A DNA stretch of 64,000 bases from Siphonodentalium dalli. Its lineage: Eukaryota > Mollusca > Scaphopoda > Gadilida > Siphonodentaliidae. The notes beneath the pieces are model-generated. The model was not told the DNA's origin and did not search any database. It worked only from the letters and a program-made list of their open reading frames with translations. The stretch is taken from NCBI GenBank assembly GCA_032622095.1, contig CP136069.1:200804690-200868689 (forward strand), given 5' to 3'. The position numbers and the translations under genes were made by a program. Shown one piece after another: positions 24,141 through 35,682 of this stretch; within the stretch, counting starts at the first letter, position 1; each line of letters begins with the position of its first letter.

Positions 24141-24385
24141 ATCTGATAATATAATCGCTTACTTACCGCCGCCCTTTGATTCACCCCAGATCTGATAATA
24201 TAATCGCTTACTTACCGCCGCCCTTTGATTCACCCCAGATCTGATATAATAATCGCTTACTTACCGCCGCCCTTTGATTCACCCCATATCTGATAATATA
24301 ATCGCTTACTTACCGCCGCCCTTTGATTCACCCCAGATCTGATAATATAATCGCTTACTTACCGCCGCCCTTTGATTCACCTTTC
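24141..24385 (-). repeat. five-copy 49-bp tandem repeat that includes a splice donor
   Basis: Copies begin ATCTGATAATATAATCG at 24141, 24190, 24239, 24288 and 24337. On the minus strand each unit reads GGTGAATCAAAGGGCGGCG followed by GTAAGTAAGCG, i.e. the last 19 bases of the exon at 24363-24410 plus its near-consensus donor. The donor is thus present five times in a row. Confidence 0.85.
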
Positions 24386-24410
24386 CCTTCTTCTGACTTT
24401 CCTTTGATTA
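24363..24410 (-). CDS. candidate internal exon (48 bp) of the glycine-rich gene
   Basis: On the minus strand an acceptor (TATTCCCTGTAG) precedes, and a donor GTAAGTAAG follows, a 48-bp segment. Only one of its three frames is open: it enters in phase 1, encodes IKGKSEEGKGESKGG and leaves in phase 1. The terminal exon at 19429 also starts in phase 1 and would complete a glycine codon, giving a Lys/Glu/Gly segment running into GFDMFGGGG. The match of phase and composition is the reason for linking them across a 4.9-kb intron. Upstream exons and the start codon were not found; they probably lie beyond 24.8 kb. No transcript evidence; a chance splice-site pair is possible. Confidence 0.45.
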
Positions 24411-24459
24411 CTACAGGGAATAGGCATAGCCCAACCTGGAACATATAAATGGTGAAAGT

Positions 24460-24818
24460 TTAACCCTTTACCCAACAAACCGGCCAAATAAAGCTTCAAC
24501 AGCCTAAAATATCTTCGGTCTGTCTCAATAGAACCATACAAATATGGATATCATTGGAACCGGATCCTTGACCACATTGTGATAGTTACAGTTATGCCCT
24601 GTGCCAATGCATTCTCTTATATATGCGAGTCGACCATAGGTCGCCTCGCATATATAAGAGAATGCATTGGCCATTTTTTCTTACATTCTTTAACAATTTT
24701 ATAATTTGTAATGTGTTAAGCCAATGCATTCTCTTATATATGCGAGGCGACCTATGGTCGACTCGCATATATAAGAGAATGCATTGGCACAGGGCCGTTC
24801 TGTTGGGTAAAGGGTTAA
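24460..24818 (-). mobile_element. family A TTAA hairpin MITE, copy 7
   Basis: Inverted, TTAA-flanked, 351 bp. Shortened by loss of one CCGGTTTTGGCCGG half and by a shortened inter-hairpin spacer. Lies 50 bp upstream of the 48-bp candidate exon. Confidence 0.9.
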
Positions 24819-24992
24819 TATATGTTCACTCTTATATATAAAAGACAACGTGATCAAACTTATGCGGGAGACATCAGAACTAGAATATCATCTCACGTTT
24901 TCCCGCACATTTGACTTCAGCACCCCCTCTTTCAGGGACACAAACTCGGGTATGGGGTTATTTAATTTAGTCTACTAAATCAGTGGACGAAC

Positions 24993-25181
24993 ATGCCACT
25001 TGGCAGTTCTGTACACGATATCGATTTACTGTTTATCTGCACGCTGGAAGACCCATCGGAGAGAAAACGAAGATTTATAACGAAAGAGATTGCCCAAATA
25101 TGTGCCCAGTATTTAAACGCAACCGTATTTCGACATACAGCTTTGTTCAAAGGAGACAATATATATTTTAGTTCTCTGATA
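24993..25181 (+). CDS. unassigned open frame, low confidence
   Basis: From ATG at 24993 there are about 60 codons of balanced composition (starting MPLGSSVHDIDLLFICTLED, later an RKRRF stretch and TKEIAQICAQY). The frame then runs into the 24-bp tandem repeat and continues only because that repeat stays open. An in-frame stop lies upstream at 24963. I recognise no family. It could be part of an exon or a chance frame. Confidence 0.2.
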
Positions 25182-25440
25182 TGTATCGTACGCTGGATTC
25201 CGACTGTATCCTACAACGGATTACGACTGTATCGCTTGCCGGATTCCGACTGTATCGCTTGCCGGATTCCGACTGTATCGCTCGCCGGATTCCGACTGTA
25301 TCGCTCGCCGGATTCCGACTGTATCGTACGCCGGATTCCGACTGCATCGTACGCCGGATTCCGACTGTATAGTACGCTGGATTGTGACCATATGGTACGT
25401 CAGATTAAGACTGCACCGTACGCTGTATTCCGACTGTACA
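25182..25440. repeat. ~24-bp tandem repeat, about 11 copies
   Basis: Units of CGGATTCCGACTGTATCG plus CTTGC, CTCGC or TACGC. Good copies run from about 25190 to 25375 and degenerate ones to 25440. Length divides by three, so frames stay open through it. Confidence 0.9.
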
Positions 25441-26300
25441 CATACTACGTGTACTTATACCCATACATCACATACATGACCATACAGCCACACCGTGTAT
25501 ACTTGCATACTGCTATGACCATACATTCACTGTCTGTGCAGCTATTCACCCCACACATGATCATACACTGGACTACAGCCACACATTGTATGACCATACC
25601 AATCCCCATTGTCATGCAGTCACACCAGATATACATGTACCCCCACTTATGGCCACGCATATACATATAGCCACTCCTTGTATACTGTATCATGTAGTGG
25701 TATACTCATACGCATCACCGTGGCCATACAGCCACTTTGTATATATATGTACACCTCAACATGACCATATTCCTTGCATGTATACCAATAAACAGCACCA
25801 AATATCAGTCATCCACTCCATACTTGCATATAGACATCACCGGTGATATTCAACCAGTGCTATATACCCATATACCTCATCCATGACCACATAGCCACTT
25901 TGTGTATACCCACAGTTACGCCACACACACACCAACACATGAACGTAAGGTAACTCCCAATATAGCCATGCGTCCGCCAATGACCACTCCATGTGTGGAT
26001 ATATAATTCAACCATGACCATACATTCATTTCGTGTACACAAACACATCACCCATGACCATACAACCACCCCTTAACTATACATACTCCAAACCATGACC
26101 ACAAAGTCAACACATATATCCATATACATCCAACCATTACATTCACTCAAGTATACCCACGCATCCCACCATAACCATGCAACACCTTCCTTTATACCAA
26201 TATACCTCACCCACACATCCCACCATAACCAATCAACACCTTCCTGTATAACAATATACCTCACCATTGATCACACCACCGTTCTGTTTATTATCATACA
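25441..26300. repeat. degenerate satellite, CCATGACCATACA-type
   Basis: Irregular ~40-bp phrases such as CATGACCATACAGCCAC, GTATACCCATAC and ACACATCA alternate through 850 bp. Strong strand asymmetry (C/A on plus). The best-conserved pair is at 26155-26265 (CCACCATAACCA then AACACCTTCCTNTATA). Confidence 0.8.
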
Positions 26301-27535
26301 TCTCATCGATTTGATTGAGTGATATGTTTTCGAACCCTTGACCTGGTATCATATGTCAAATAAAGGTTTGAACATGGATATAAATCTGACTTGTGTTCCA
26401 TGTGATGCATGTTTCTGTTTTATGAACAAAATACTTCAGTAACCCCATACACATGTTTGCTGGAGTGGTAACAATAACACCCACTGATTAAACGCAGTCG
26501 TGATTAGCGTCGAGTCAGTTGTAACAAGCATTCGAAAAGACGTCACATTTGGACCAACGAATTCGACACGGGCTACATATGGTGGTCATATATATTGCAT
26601 GAGCTAATGATTCTTCTATCTATACAATTCACCAAGTTGTCGATGTTTTCCCACAAGGAGTAACGATGTGTGGTGAATTGTTCACAGTTTAGAGTAAATC
26701 TACACATTTTCGCCGCCATCATGGCCACGATATTGGATTTCTGTGCCAGATTTTTGGCTCAATTTTACAGGCGGTGCATAACTCTTGTGGAAAGCATGCC
26801 CGCCTATAAACCTTTCTGTACTGCGCTATTCTGGTGCATACAAGCACAATGGCCGGCATGCTAGACACGATCTTGGACAACTCTTGTATTGAGTTTATGT
26901 GGCCACTTTTTTTTTGTTAGCATCCGGAATACAGTTAGAAGACACAATAATGAAGCATATGGGAGAAGTCAACTTGATTTCCGTGATGCCAAAATCGATC
27001 AATATCTCCTGGACTATGTGAACAAGTTTCTGGAAACCGGTTTTTAAGTTTGTACTCTGTGACCTTTTGACCTGGTTGACCTTCATAATAAGATATTCAA
27101 AACCATATATTCCATAGCGTATAGAGGAATTCGCGCCATTCCGTTTTGTATATAAAAACTCCTCGCTGGTTCCTTTCCAATTCCCCTTACCCACAGACAA
27201 ATGCGATCGAGACTTTACACGTTCAAACAGATATCGCAGCGAAATTTTGATATGTGGTCAAGAAGAAGCCCATGCACACCTTACGTATAATATTAGTTCT
27301 TAGATGGACACCTCAACTGACACCTTATAGCCACGTGTCTGCCCACGCATGAAACACGCAATCTGTATCCTATATATGGACCATGCCACCGTCATAAATA
27401 CAAAAGCGAACTAGAATGCACTCACTGGATCTGCATAAACTTGCACCCATCACAAGATTGTAAGTTGTGTCTTGCCAACAAAACTTTCAACCACGGGTGC
27501 TGGGCCCTCTTTTAGAAGACCGATATCGAATATCT
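26301..27535. other. unassigned intergenic DNA
   Basis: No gene recognised. 26705-26870 contains CGCCGCCATCATGGCC and AATGGCCGGCATG phrases of the kind that recur at 43.5 and 59-61.8 kb. Confidence 0.4.
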
Positions 27536-27660
27536 CATATATATTTTGAAGACCTCTGTCTGTATGTATGTTTGTTTGTTTGTTTGTTTGTTTGTTTGTC
27601 ATTAATACAAATCTACGATTCTCGACCGATCGGGACGAAACTTGGTACGTGTGTGTAGTT
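27536..27660. repeat. (TTTG)n microsatellite and flanking repeat phrase
   Basis: GTATG then seven GTTT repeats at about 27563-27597, followed by a GACCGATCGGGACGAAACTTGG phrase that resembles the GATTTCGATGAAACTTGGTA segment at 28050 and 28987. Confidence 0.75.
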
Positions 27661-27690
27661 TGACCAGGCGGTGGACGTTGTCGTATCGGC

Positions 27691-27935
27691 GAGCCCGTGC
27701 GGCGCCCGCTTCGCGCATGCGCAGACGAGATCTCGGGAACGGGTGGAGCTATCGACTTGAAATTTGCTATGTGAATGTATCTTGCGCCGGGTACAAATTG
27801 TATCGGGTCGCCGAGCCCGTGCGACGCCAGCTTCGCGCATGCGCAGACGAGATCTCGGAAACGGGTGGAGCTATCGACTTGAAATTTGGTATGTGAATGT
27901 ATCTTGCCCCGGATACGAATTTTATCGGGTCGAAT
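27691..27935. repeat. 122-bp direct repeat, two copies, GC-rich
   Basis: GAGCCCGTGCG starts at 27691 and 27813. Both copies share CGCGCATGCGCAGACGAGAT, GGGTGGAGCTATCGACTTGA and TATCGGGTCG. Markedly GC-richer than its surroundings. Confidence 0.85.
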
Positions 27936-27964
27936 AGCCCGGACAACGTCGGGCTCATCGGCTA

Positions 27965-28895
27965 TCTATTATATATTTTGGAAGATCTGTGTGTGTGTGT
28001 GTGTATCTGTGTGTGTGTGATCGCGATGGACTCAAAAACGACCGAGCCGATTTCGATGAAACTTGGTATGTGGGGGTATTTTCGGCCGGGGGCTGGCATG
28101 GGCCTATCAATTTTCAGATCCGAGGTCAACTTTTCACGTGCCGCGGTCAAATCTGTTTTTACGCTGTGTTACGGGACTTTCATTTGAGTTCGGTGCTTAT
28201 AAATCGATTCGAAACAGCGCGAATAATAAAATGCCAGTCATAATAATGACACTGTGAGAATCTTTCGTGTTTCCTCTTTCCAGCGATATATAATGCGTAT
28301 GTATCCGTTTTAGTTATCTGCCTCAATTATCAAGAAGAAGTGGTACTATCTTCCATCAGGATAAAAACAATGCGTAACTTCTATGACGTCGTTAGAGGTC
28401 ATAACGTTAGATCACGTTAACGCTTAACCGGCCGATGCATTTGACTGTTTCAGACGTCTTGGCGATATCTCGGGCACCGATGGTAATTTATCTTTACGTT
28501 GAAACTTGATAATTAATGAGCGTGTGTATATGAGGCGCGTTTATATACTTGAGTGGAAATCAAATCGGGTTAAACTGGCGGATTTTTACGGACGAAATGG
28601 CCGAATTCCCGGTATCCGCTGGGCCGATTTCCACCATTTTTGGGGTGTTGGTGTTTGACCCCACCTGACATTGACCTTCAAAAAGGTCAATTCAAGGTCA
28701 AAGCCCGGGCGAAGTCGGGTCACCTTCTACAAGGTCAAATCGGGTAAAACCGGATGGATTTCGACGGGTACTTTTGTCGGGTACTTTTGTTCGGGCAGTG
28801 TTTTGGACGGGTCAAATCGTGACCCCACTTGACCTTGGCCTTCAAAATAGACAATTCAAGGTCAAAGCCCGGACGAAGTCGGGTCACCTTCTAGT
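27965..28895. repeat. 931-bp direct repeat, copy 1
   Basis: Begins CTATTATATATTTTGGAAGA, includes a GT microsatellite and ends GTCGGGTCACCTTCTA. The 3' part has repeated GGTCAATTCAAGGTCAAAG, CGGGTACTTTTG and CAAATCGGGT phrases. No long open frame. Likely a dispersed repeat in tandem. Confidence 0.95.
28660..28870. promoter_or_regulatory. cluster of TCAAGGTCA / AAGGTCA half-sites
   Basis: TCAAGGTCA near 28692 and 28856, with further AAGGTCA, TGACCTT and TTGACCTTC elements between. TCAAGGTCA is the extended half-site bound by monomeric nuclear receptors (FTZ-F1/SF-1, ERR). The cluster is repeated at 29595-29800. It may simply be repeat sequence. Confidence 0.3.
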
Positions 28896-29829
28896 CTATT
28901 ATATATTTTGGAAGATATGTGTGTGTGTGTGTGTGTATCTGTGTGTGTGTGTGTGATCGCGATGGACTCGAAAACGACCGAGCTGATTTCGATGAAACTT
29001 AGTATGTGGGGTATTTTCGGCCGGGGGGTGGCATGGGCCTATCAATTTTCAGATCCGAGGTCAACTTTTCACGTGCCGCGGTCAAATCTGTTTTTACGCT
29101 GTGTTACGGGACTTTCATTTGAGTTCGGTGCTTACAAATCGATTCGAAACAGCGCTAATACTAAAATGCCAGTCATAATAATGACACTGTGAGAATCTTT
29201 CGTGTTTCCTCTTTCCAACGATATATAATGCGTATGTATCCGTTTTAGTTATCTGCCTCAATTATCAAGAAGAAGTGGTACTATCTTCCATCAGGATAAA
29301 AACAATGCGTAACTTCTATGACGTCGTTAGAGGTCATAACGTTAGATCACGTTAACGCTTAACCGGCCGATGAATTTGACTGTTTCAGACGTCTTGGCGA
29401 TATCTCGGGCACCGATGGTAATTTATCTTTACGTTGAAACTTGATAATTAATGAGCGTGTGTATATGAGGCGCGTTTATATACTTGAGTGGAAATCAAAT
29501 CGGGTTAAACTGGCGGATTTTTACGGACGAAATGGCCGATTTCCCGGTATCCGCTGGACCGATTTCCACCATTTTTGGGGTGTTGGTGTTTGACCCCACC
29601 TGACCTTGACCTTCAAAATGGTCAATTCAAGGTCAAAGCCCGGACGAAGTCGGGTTACCTTCTGCAAGGTCAAATCGGGTAAAACCGGATGGATTTCGAC
29701 GGGTACTTTTGTCGGGTACTTTTGTTCGGGCAGTGTTTTGGACGGGTCAAATCGTGACCCCACTTGACCTTGGCCTTCAAAATAGACAATTCAAGGTCAA
29801 AGCCCGGACGAAGTCGGGTCACCTTCTAG
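28896..29829. repeat. 931-bp direct repeat, copy 2
   Basis: Nearly identical to the preceding copy, offset 931 bp; differences include a longer GT tract at 28916-28954 and scattered substitutions. It is followed by a short (TA)n. Confidence 0.95.
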
Positions 29830-30553
29830 TATATATATATAAAATTGCAGTCCATGCATCGCTGAGATATTTGTGTGTACGGGCATAGAATCCCTATTAC
29901 TTCCATTTGCTCTCTTGTACTACTGGTGGTCTTACTCATTGTAATATGCTACGCGTTGATGTTTGATATTTTTATATAAAACAAATAGACATCGCTCACA
30001 TTGCGAGTGTGAAGGAAATTTATTGCGGATGGCGTAATTACATATACAAATTGAGTCAAATTTCTAATTTGACAAGAATGATGAGTGTTTTCCATTGCAC
30101 TTCAGCGGTAAAACATCAAATAAAATTTCAAATGCAGACACAACTAAACGGCACGCGGTCATTGGCTAGTCTTTGATTAACAATGTGTCAATATGGACAT
30201 ATCCTAGTCACTGATCTCCGTTCTCGGGTACATACAAAGGTCTATGGGGCAAATGTCATATAAGACATAATAAGACATTTTAATAATCCATGTTTCCACA
30301 TACATATCTCTCAATGTCTATTGTGTCGAGAATGCACGAGAAAGCTTGTTTTACCATTTAATTAATAAGACATTTTAATAATCCGTGTTTTTACATACAT
30401 ATCTCTATGTAACATTGAGTTTTAATATAACCCCGCTCCGGGCTGTGTGATCGGGTACGATTTATATGCGTCTTTCAGCTGCATCTTTCGCGGTATATAG
30501 TTATACTAATTCTCTCATTGTGATGTAGGATGTTGCACTGCCATTTGACTATT
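29830..30553. repeat. AT-rich DNA with one direct repeat
   Basis: AATAAGACATTTTAATAATC plus TACATACATATCTCT occurs at about 30268-30312 and 30363-30410. Nothing else recognised. Confidence 0.5.
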
Positions 30554-30722
30554 CGCAATATAGAACGTCGCAGACATGACAATATAGAACGTCGCAGACA
30601 TGACAATATAGAACGTCGCAGACATGACAATATAGAATGTCGCAGACATGACAATATAGAACGTCGCAGACATGACAATACAGAACGTCGCAGACATGAC
30701 AATATAGAACGTCGCAGACAAT
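30554..30722. repeat. seven-copy 24-bp tandem repeat
   Basis: GCAATATAGAACGTCGCAGA then six copies of CATGACAATATAGAACGTCG-CAGA with single-base variants (AATGTCG, ATACAGAACG). 24 bp divides by three, so several frames stay open. Confidence 0.95.
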
Positions 30723-31589
30723 TTTCTCACAATCTGCTGGCTATACATGTATAGCGATATAAATTATATTGATTATATTATAGAATTATATAAGCTTATA
30801 TATATGCATGCTGTTGATGGTGCTCATTCAAACTGTATCATTTCGGAGTGAGCGGATATCACTCAACTCTGCGCAGAACAAACCCGCAAATTCGTCAAAC
30901 CAAACCATCACCAACCCACCCTCTATATATTTATATGAATTCGAGAATAAATCATCATCGCCAATGCCTCTGAAAAAAAAAAATCTGCAAACATCTTTTC
31001 TTAACGCATTTCCAATTTCAAATTAAAATAGAATGAGCATCTAATGGGCAATATTGCCCATTTATTTTCCTTGCAGAATATATATCTATTTATAATAAAT
31101 AATTAGAATAAAGCACGAATCAGTTGGCAGATGGGTCGTTTATCTCAGCTGTCTGGCCATCAATGCAATCCTGTCTGGAGTTATGCGCGCCGAAGTAGGC
31201 TGTGCATCACGTCACGGTGTATGCCGTGATGTCATGCCGCCTTTACTGGTTTCCCAGAAGCAATCTTTCAATGTTTTTCTAATATTAAATATGTATTGCC
31301 AACAAAAACAACGGATATAATATATATATATATGTGTGGATTTAAAAATAAAATTCGTGCAACAATTTAATATTAGTGCATGTGCATTCTGTAATTCCGG
31401 TATTAAGGACAGATAAACACCCGCACATCCAAAGATCCGGACAAACCGAATACATTACGTGCGGCCTGCATAGACTGGCACAAGTAATAACGGACACAAT
31501 TGATATATATGACTTAATATATAGTACATAAGTATTAAAATAGTTTAAAATAGATTAATTGGAATGCGTGACTGGCATTGAGTCATTCA
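30723..31589. other. unassigned intergenic DNA
   Basis: AT-rich; a small imperfect hairpin (GCATCACGTCACGG against CCGTGATGTCATGC) at about 31203-31237. No gene recognised. Confidence 0.4.
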
Positions 31590-31900
31590 TTATCTGTGAT
31601 AATTCACCAGCAAAACAGTCCGAAATATATAATCCGCATCATTGACATCCTGACTCCGGTTTGGTGACATCTTATTGCAGCGTCGATCCGCGACTTTGAC
31701 ACCCGACAATCTGGTGGCTACCCACGCTTGATCGCGGATAGCTTTTTTGTGAACCGCACTATAGTGTGCAACAGTTTAAGGTTACTAGGCAAATATATTT
31801 TGCAATTGGTACACCCATTCTCTGCCGTCAGCGGAAGATTAGGCCTCCAACGAACTAACCTAACGTCAAAATGTGTCTATTATTTATGATAAAATGGGAT
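31590..31900 (+). repeat. inverted repeat, left arm (31.6/34.9 kb pair)
   Basis: Shares in reverse complement with 34640-34950: GTCGATCCGCGACTTTGACA, GTGGCTACCCACGCTTGATC, GCGGATA, TAACGTCAAAATGTGTCTAT and TATTTATGATAA. Roughly 65-75 percent similar with small gaps. Confidence 0.7.
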
Positions 31901-34639
31901 ATACTATGGACGCTATCCCATTGATGGAACAATCCCCTTTACGAACGTACGTTTTCCATAATGGATATCATCATACGGGGTTGGTGATAAAAACAAGGGG
32001 TTATTCCAGTTCACCCGACAGCTAGCAGTTACATAATTAACAAGCCTGTTATAGTCCATATCAACTTAAGAGTATGTATGGTTGCCCGGCAGTGTTGGTT
32101 ACTATACACCAAATGATTTACATAGGCCTCAGTGTTAACAAATCCCGCTGGCCTATATTCGCAGCAAAGATTTGACCCTGCACGAGTATTTGAAATTAGA
32201 GAACGTCCTTTTAGACACACAGAAATGTGCACAAAAGTACTTGGCGTGGTAGATCACACTGGATCTTGACAAACGTCAAACTACCATTAAAATTGAGAAA
32301 AAAATGACATCGAAAAAACACAAACACCTCCCATAAATTATTCGCCACTTGCACAGCCATAACCTTTACCATGTGGTTATATTTTATGTTTCTCGACGGG
32401 AAACACATTTGTGCATTTTTTCGTGCACTTTTCATCCATGTATCATTGACCATTCAGCTGCCAGAATTTTGTTTATGCTGATCCTAGCTTGGTAGTACCA
32501 GGGGAAATCACTCTACTAATTTGTATTTGGTGTATTGTAAACTGTTGAGTACCGTCGCGAGGTTGTTTCAGTCGCAATTACATTTCCCCTACCACCGTTA
32601 TATATATTTCTTCTATGAGACAAAGAATAGGCACACTAATGTGACCACAAAGCGTTCTTTGAGTATAAGACAAAGCATGTGTCTTATTTTATTTCATTTA
32701 CATAATTGTATTAATAACCCATTCCAAACCTAGAAATAATAATTATATGAGCCAAACGCTATTTAAGTAATGTTTAACTTTTCATCCGAACATATACAAG
32801 ATGATAGCCTTCATCCGAAAAGAGCAAGCCTACCAGGAAGCCATGCTGATCATTCAGCTAAGTGTTGGTGGTCGACTTATGCCGTTAAGGAACACGAGGA
32901 AGAAGTACAGGAAAATCGACGATTCAGTTGGACATTTCAAACGTAGTTCCAGAGAGGGCGAAAACAAGTTATTACGTCATGTTTTCTTATCAATTTTGTC
33001 TGGTGACTGGGAATTATCCACCAAACTAAGATATAAACTATAGTCGGCATCTCTGTGATGTACCCGATTATGACATCTTGACCCGAAACAATACATGCCG
33101 GGTGAACGGGAAGACCCCAAAAACGATCACATGACTGATGAATCTGATGACTAGATGTAAAAACGCGTATTTATAATATACAATTAAAGTGTGAAAAGTG
33201 GATGTTATCATAAATAAATGTATTTAATTTGTTTATATTGTGACGATTACACACATGCGGATGTCACAGACATGCGGATGTAAATTTTATAGCATTATGC
33301 CGAATTCGCTACCCAACAGATCATTGGGAATTCGGTAGTACACAAGTTTACATTTGTATGTACATTAAATGACGGCAATTGTATATATATTTTGTGAACG
33401 TTGGCAAACTTATAACCAGGGAGTGTCAATGATGGGATAAGTAATGTATTATACCTAGAGTTCTACTGCATGAACGAATGGACGTGCAGTTATACACTGA
33501 ACAGTTAGAAAAGATAATTATACACCATGAATTCCTGACACCTACATGTATATATATGCGGATGCCTTGTTTCCGCATAAGACTGCTAGCAAATAATTTA
33601 CCACATCCATATCAATTGCATTCGTATTTTAACGAAACATCTAATAGTGCATGCATGGCAATACAACGCTTACCAGCAAGAACAAACAGTAGCTGACAGG
33701 CGTCATGGTATCCAGGTGACCGTTTCCTATGTGTGTGGGTGCTGTGTTGTTCGGCTAAGCTGCAGGCTTAACTATCCATCTTTACGTTGGAAGAAAGACG
33801 GTGATGTGTCGCGTAAAGAGTGCTATAAATGTACACCTCACGATGCAGTGATGTCTATCAAGCCATTGGTGGAATGACCTCAGCCAATCTCCAGCATTAA
33901 GTGTAACGACATGCACGATTAATATACCGGACAATCCCCGCCGTCACAAACAATCTGTCTTCTTTTTTTATTGACGACACATGAAAAAATTCGCCCTGGT
34001 GAACGGGCAAACACTCTGACCACACCGTGTAGCGACTATTATACCCCAGTGCCCGATAGATAACCACGAACAGCAAGAGGGTAAGGCAGAGTTCAGTCCC
34101 CTCGCTACGCTGGTCTGACCACTGCCATCACGTAATTAAATATAACATTTTTATTTAAGATTTCTTTCGGTTACAATTGATCGTTATTTGAACTAGCCAA
34201 TTTCCAAAAGAATTTGAACATTTCGTGGTTTCAGAAAACTGCAGAACCAAAGCAGTCCAATATTTCCTCCATGGATATTTATGTTTATCAAATTTTAAAA
34301 ATGGTAGAAAAGTATCAAAAACATCACACAACTCATAGAAAACAACTAACAATGCACCATATGTAGTAAGTAACATTATACCGGCTTATTAAAAAAACCA
34401 ATCTGAATATGTGCGCACGTACAGCATAACAGTCAGATAATTTCCATAGAAAAACGTTTATCTTGATCCAGGATAACTCCATAAGAAATATGTTGTTGAG
34501 AAATCCACATTGTACTGTCACTACTAGCTCACGATCATATTGGATCCACCAGGCCCGGTTCCATGGTTTTAGTGCTAAATGCCAATGGGTTAGCAACCAT
34601 AGCTTGCTCTCACCCCAATAAAATTAATTTCGGCTCATT
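31901..34639. other. region enclosed by the 31.6/34.9 kb inverted repeat
   Basis: About 2.7 kb with no recognisable transposase. The best plus-strand frame is 32801-33043 (80 codons, containing RNTRKKYRKIDDSVG); it starts at ATG but matches nothing I know. Two related phrases occur near 33095 and 33997 (GGTGAACGGG). The enclosing inverted repeat makes this a candidate non-autonomous or decayed long-TIR element. Confidence 0.4.
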
Positions 34640-34950
34640 TCCGATGTTATCATAAATAGTAGACACTTTCTGACGTTAGATATTTCTCTTGAAACATAAT
34701 TATCAGCCATTGACGGCGGTTAAAGCGTGTATCAATAGAAAAATATATGTTTAATTAACCATAAAATTGTCTAGCGTACAGAGAGGTTTGCAAAAAATAT
34801 TATCCGCGACCAAGTGTGGGTATCCACCATTATTTTGGGTGTCAAAGCCACGGATCGACCCTGCTATGAGATGCGGATAATATACTTTGGATTTTGACCG
34901 TAATTTCTGCTTGAAAATATCCCAATTATCATCCGGACAGGCCGGCGCAT
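34640..34950 (-). repeat. inverted repeat, right arm (31.6/34.9 kb pair)
   Basis: Reverse-complement partner of 31590-31900. Contains GTGTCAAAGCCACGGATCGA and ATCCGCGACCAAGTGTGGGT. Confidence 0.7.
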
Positions 34951-35117
34951 GTACCGTCTTTAAGGTGAGGGTGTCTGTGCATGGGCGAAAACGTGTATAT
35001 TTGTTTGTGTTGCATGTTCTAATATCATATTAATAGTATAGGCTATTCTGTGTTATTCGATAGTATAGGCCCGGAACTGTGTAACGAATGTAAACATTAG
35101 TGTAAAGCATGAGTTTG

Positions 35118-35436
35118 CAGGGACGTGGCTAGAGAGTCACTGTTGGGGGTGTTGACCTAGAGTTTCTTAATGTAGCCACTTTCATGAACTAATTCTATTT
35201 GCACCCCCTGTTAGGTTCTAGTTCTAGATCATCAAGTTTACAACGGGTTCTTCCAACTTTTGGATATGACAACCCCTAAGTTTAGATTTGTTCATCTGGG
35301 GACCATTTCAGTTCACAAATTTGGCGGAAATTATTTAAATTATCTAAATATGCGGGTTTTTGTCTGAAAACAATTTACACGCTAAATACTAAAAAAATGT
35401 GACCAATTTTTAGTTTGAAATTTCCAACTGAGATTG
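35118..35436 (+). mobile_element. truncated copy of the CAGGGACGTGGC hAT-like family
   Basis: Left end CAGGGACGTGGCTAGAGAGT followed by TTGGGGGTG, GACCATTTCAGTTCA and GAAATTTCCAACTGAG, in the same order as the 14266-15860 element. The right end and the G-run are missing. Confidence 0.7.
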
Positions 35437-35682
35437 TGTCGTGCTTGACATTGCATTTCGATAATATGATTCGGTTTCATTGTCGTGTAACGGTCTACTC
35501 TAGTGGGACGAGTCATAAAGTCAATAACAATAACATGATTATATAACACATCGTTGATACTTCGTATAGCGTTTCGTCCTGCACGTGGGGTCTATTTACA
35601 AACCCCAAGTGTGTTTAACTAATACTAAACGAATATCCAGTTAGCTTCATGCGATACAAACAAGAATGCAAGAGCCTTCTAT

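Noticed and set aside
25445-26322. Several 60-85 codon frames over the CCATGACCATACA satellite
   Set aside because: They follow the repeat on both strands and have Met/Tyr/Trp/Val or His/Thr/Pro bias typical of translated satellite.
26320-26360. tRNA B-box (GGTTCGAA on the minus strand)
   Set aside because: No A-box, no acceptor stem or cloverleaf could be formed around it.
31590-34950. LTR retrotransposon
   Set aside because: The similar flanks are inverted, not direct, and no gag/pol motif is present between them.
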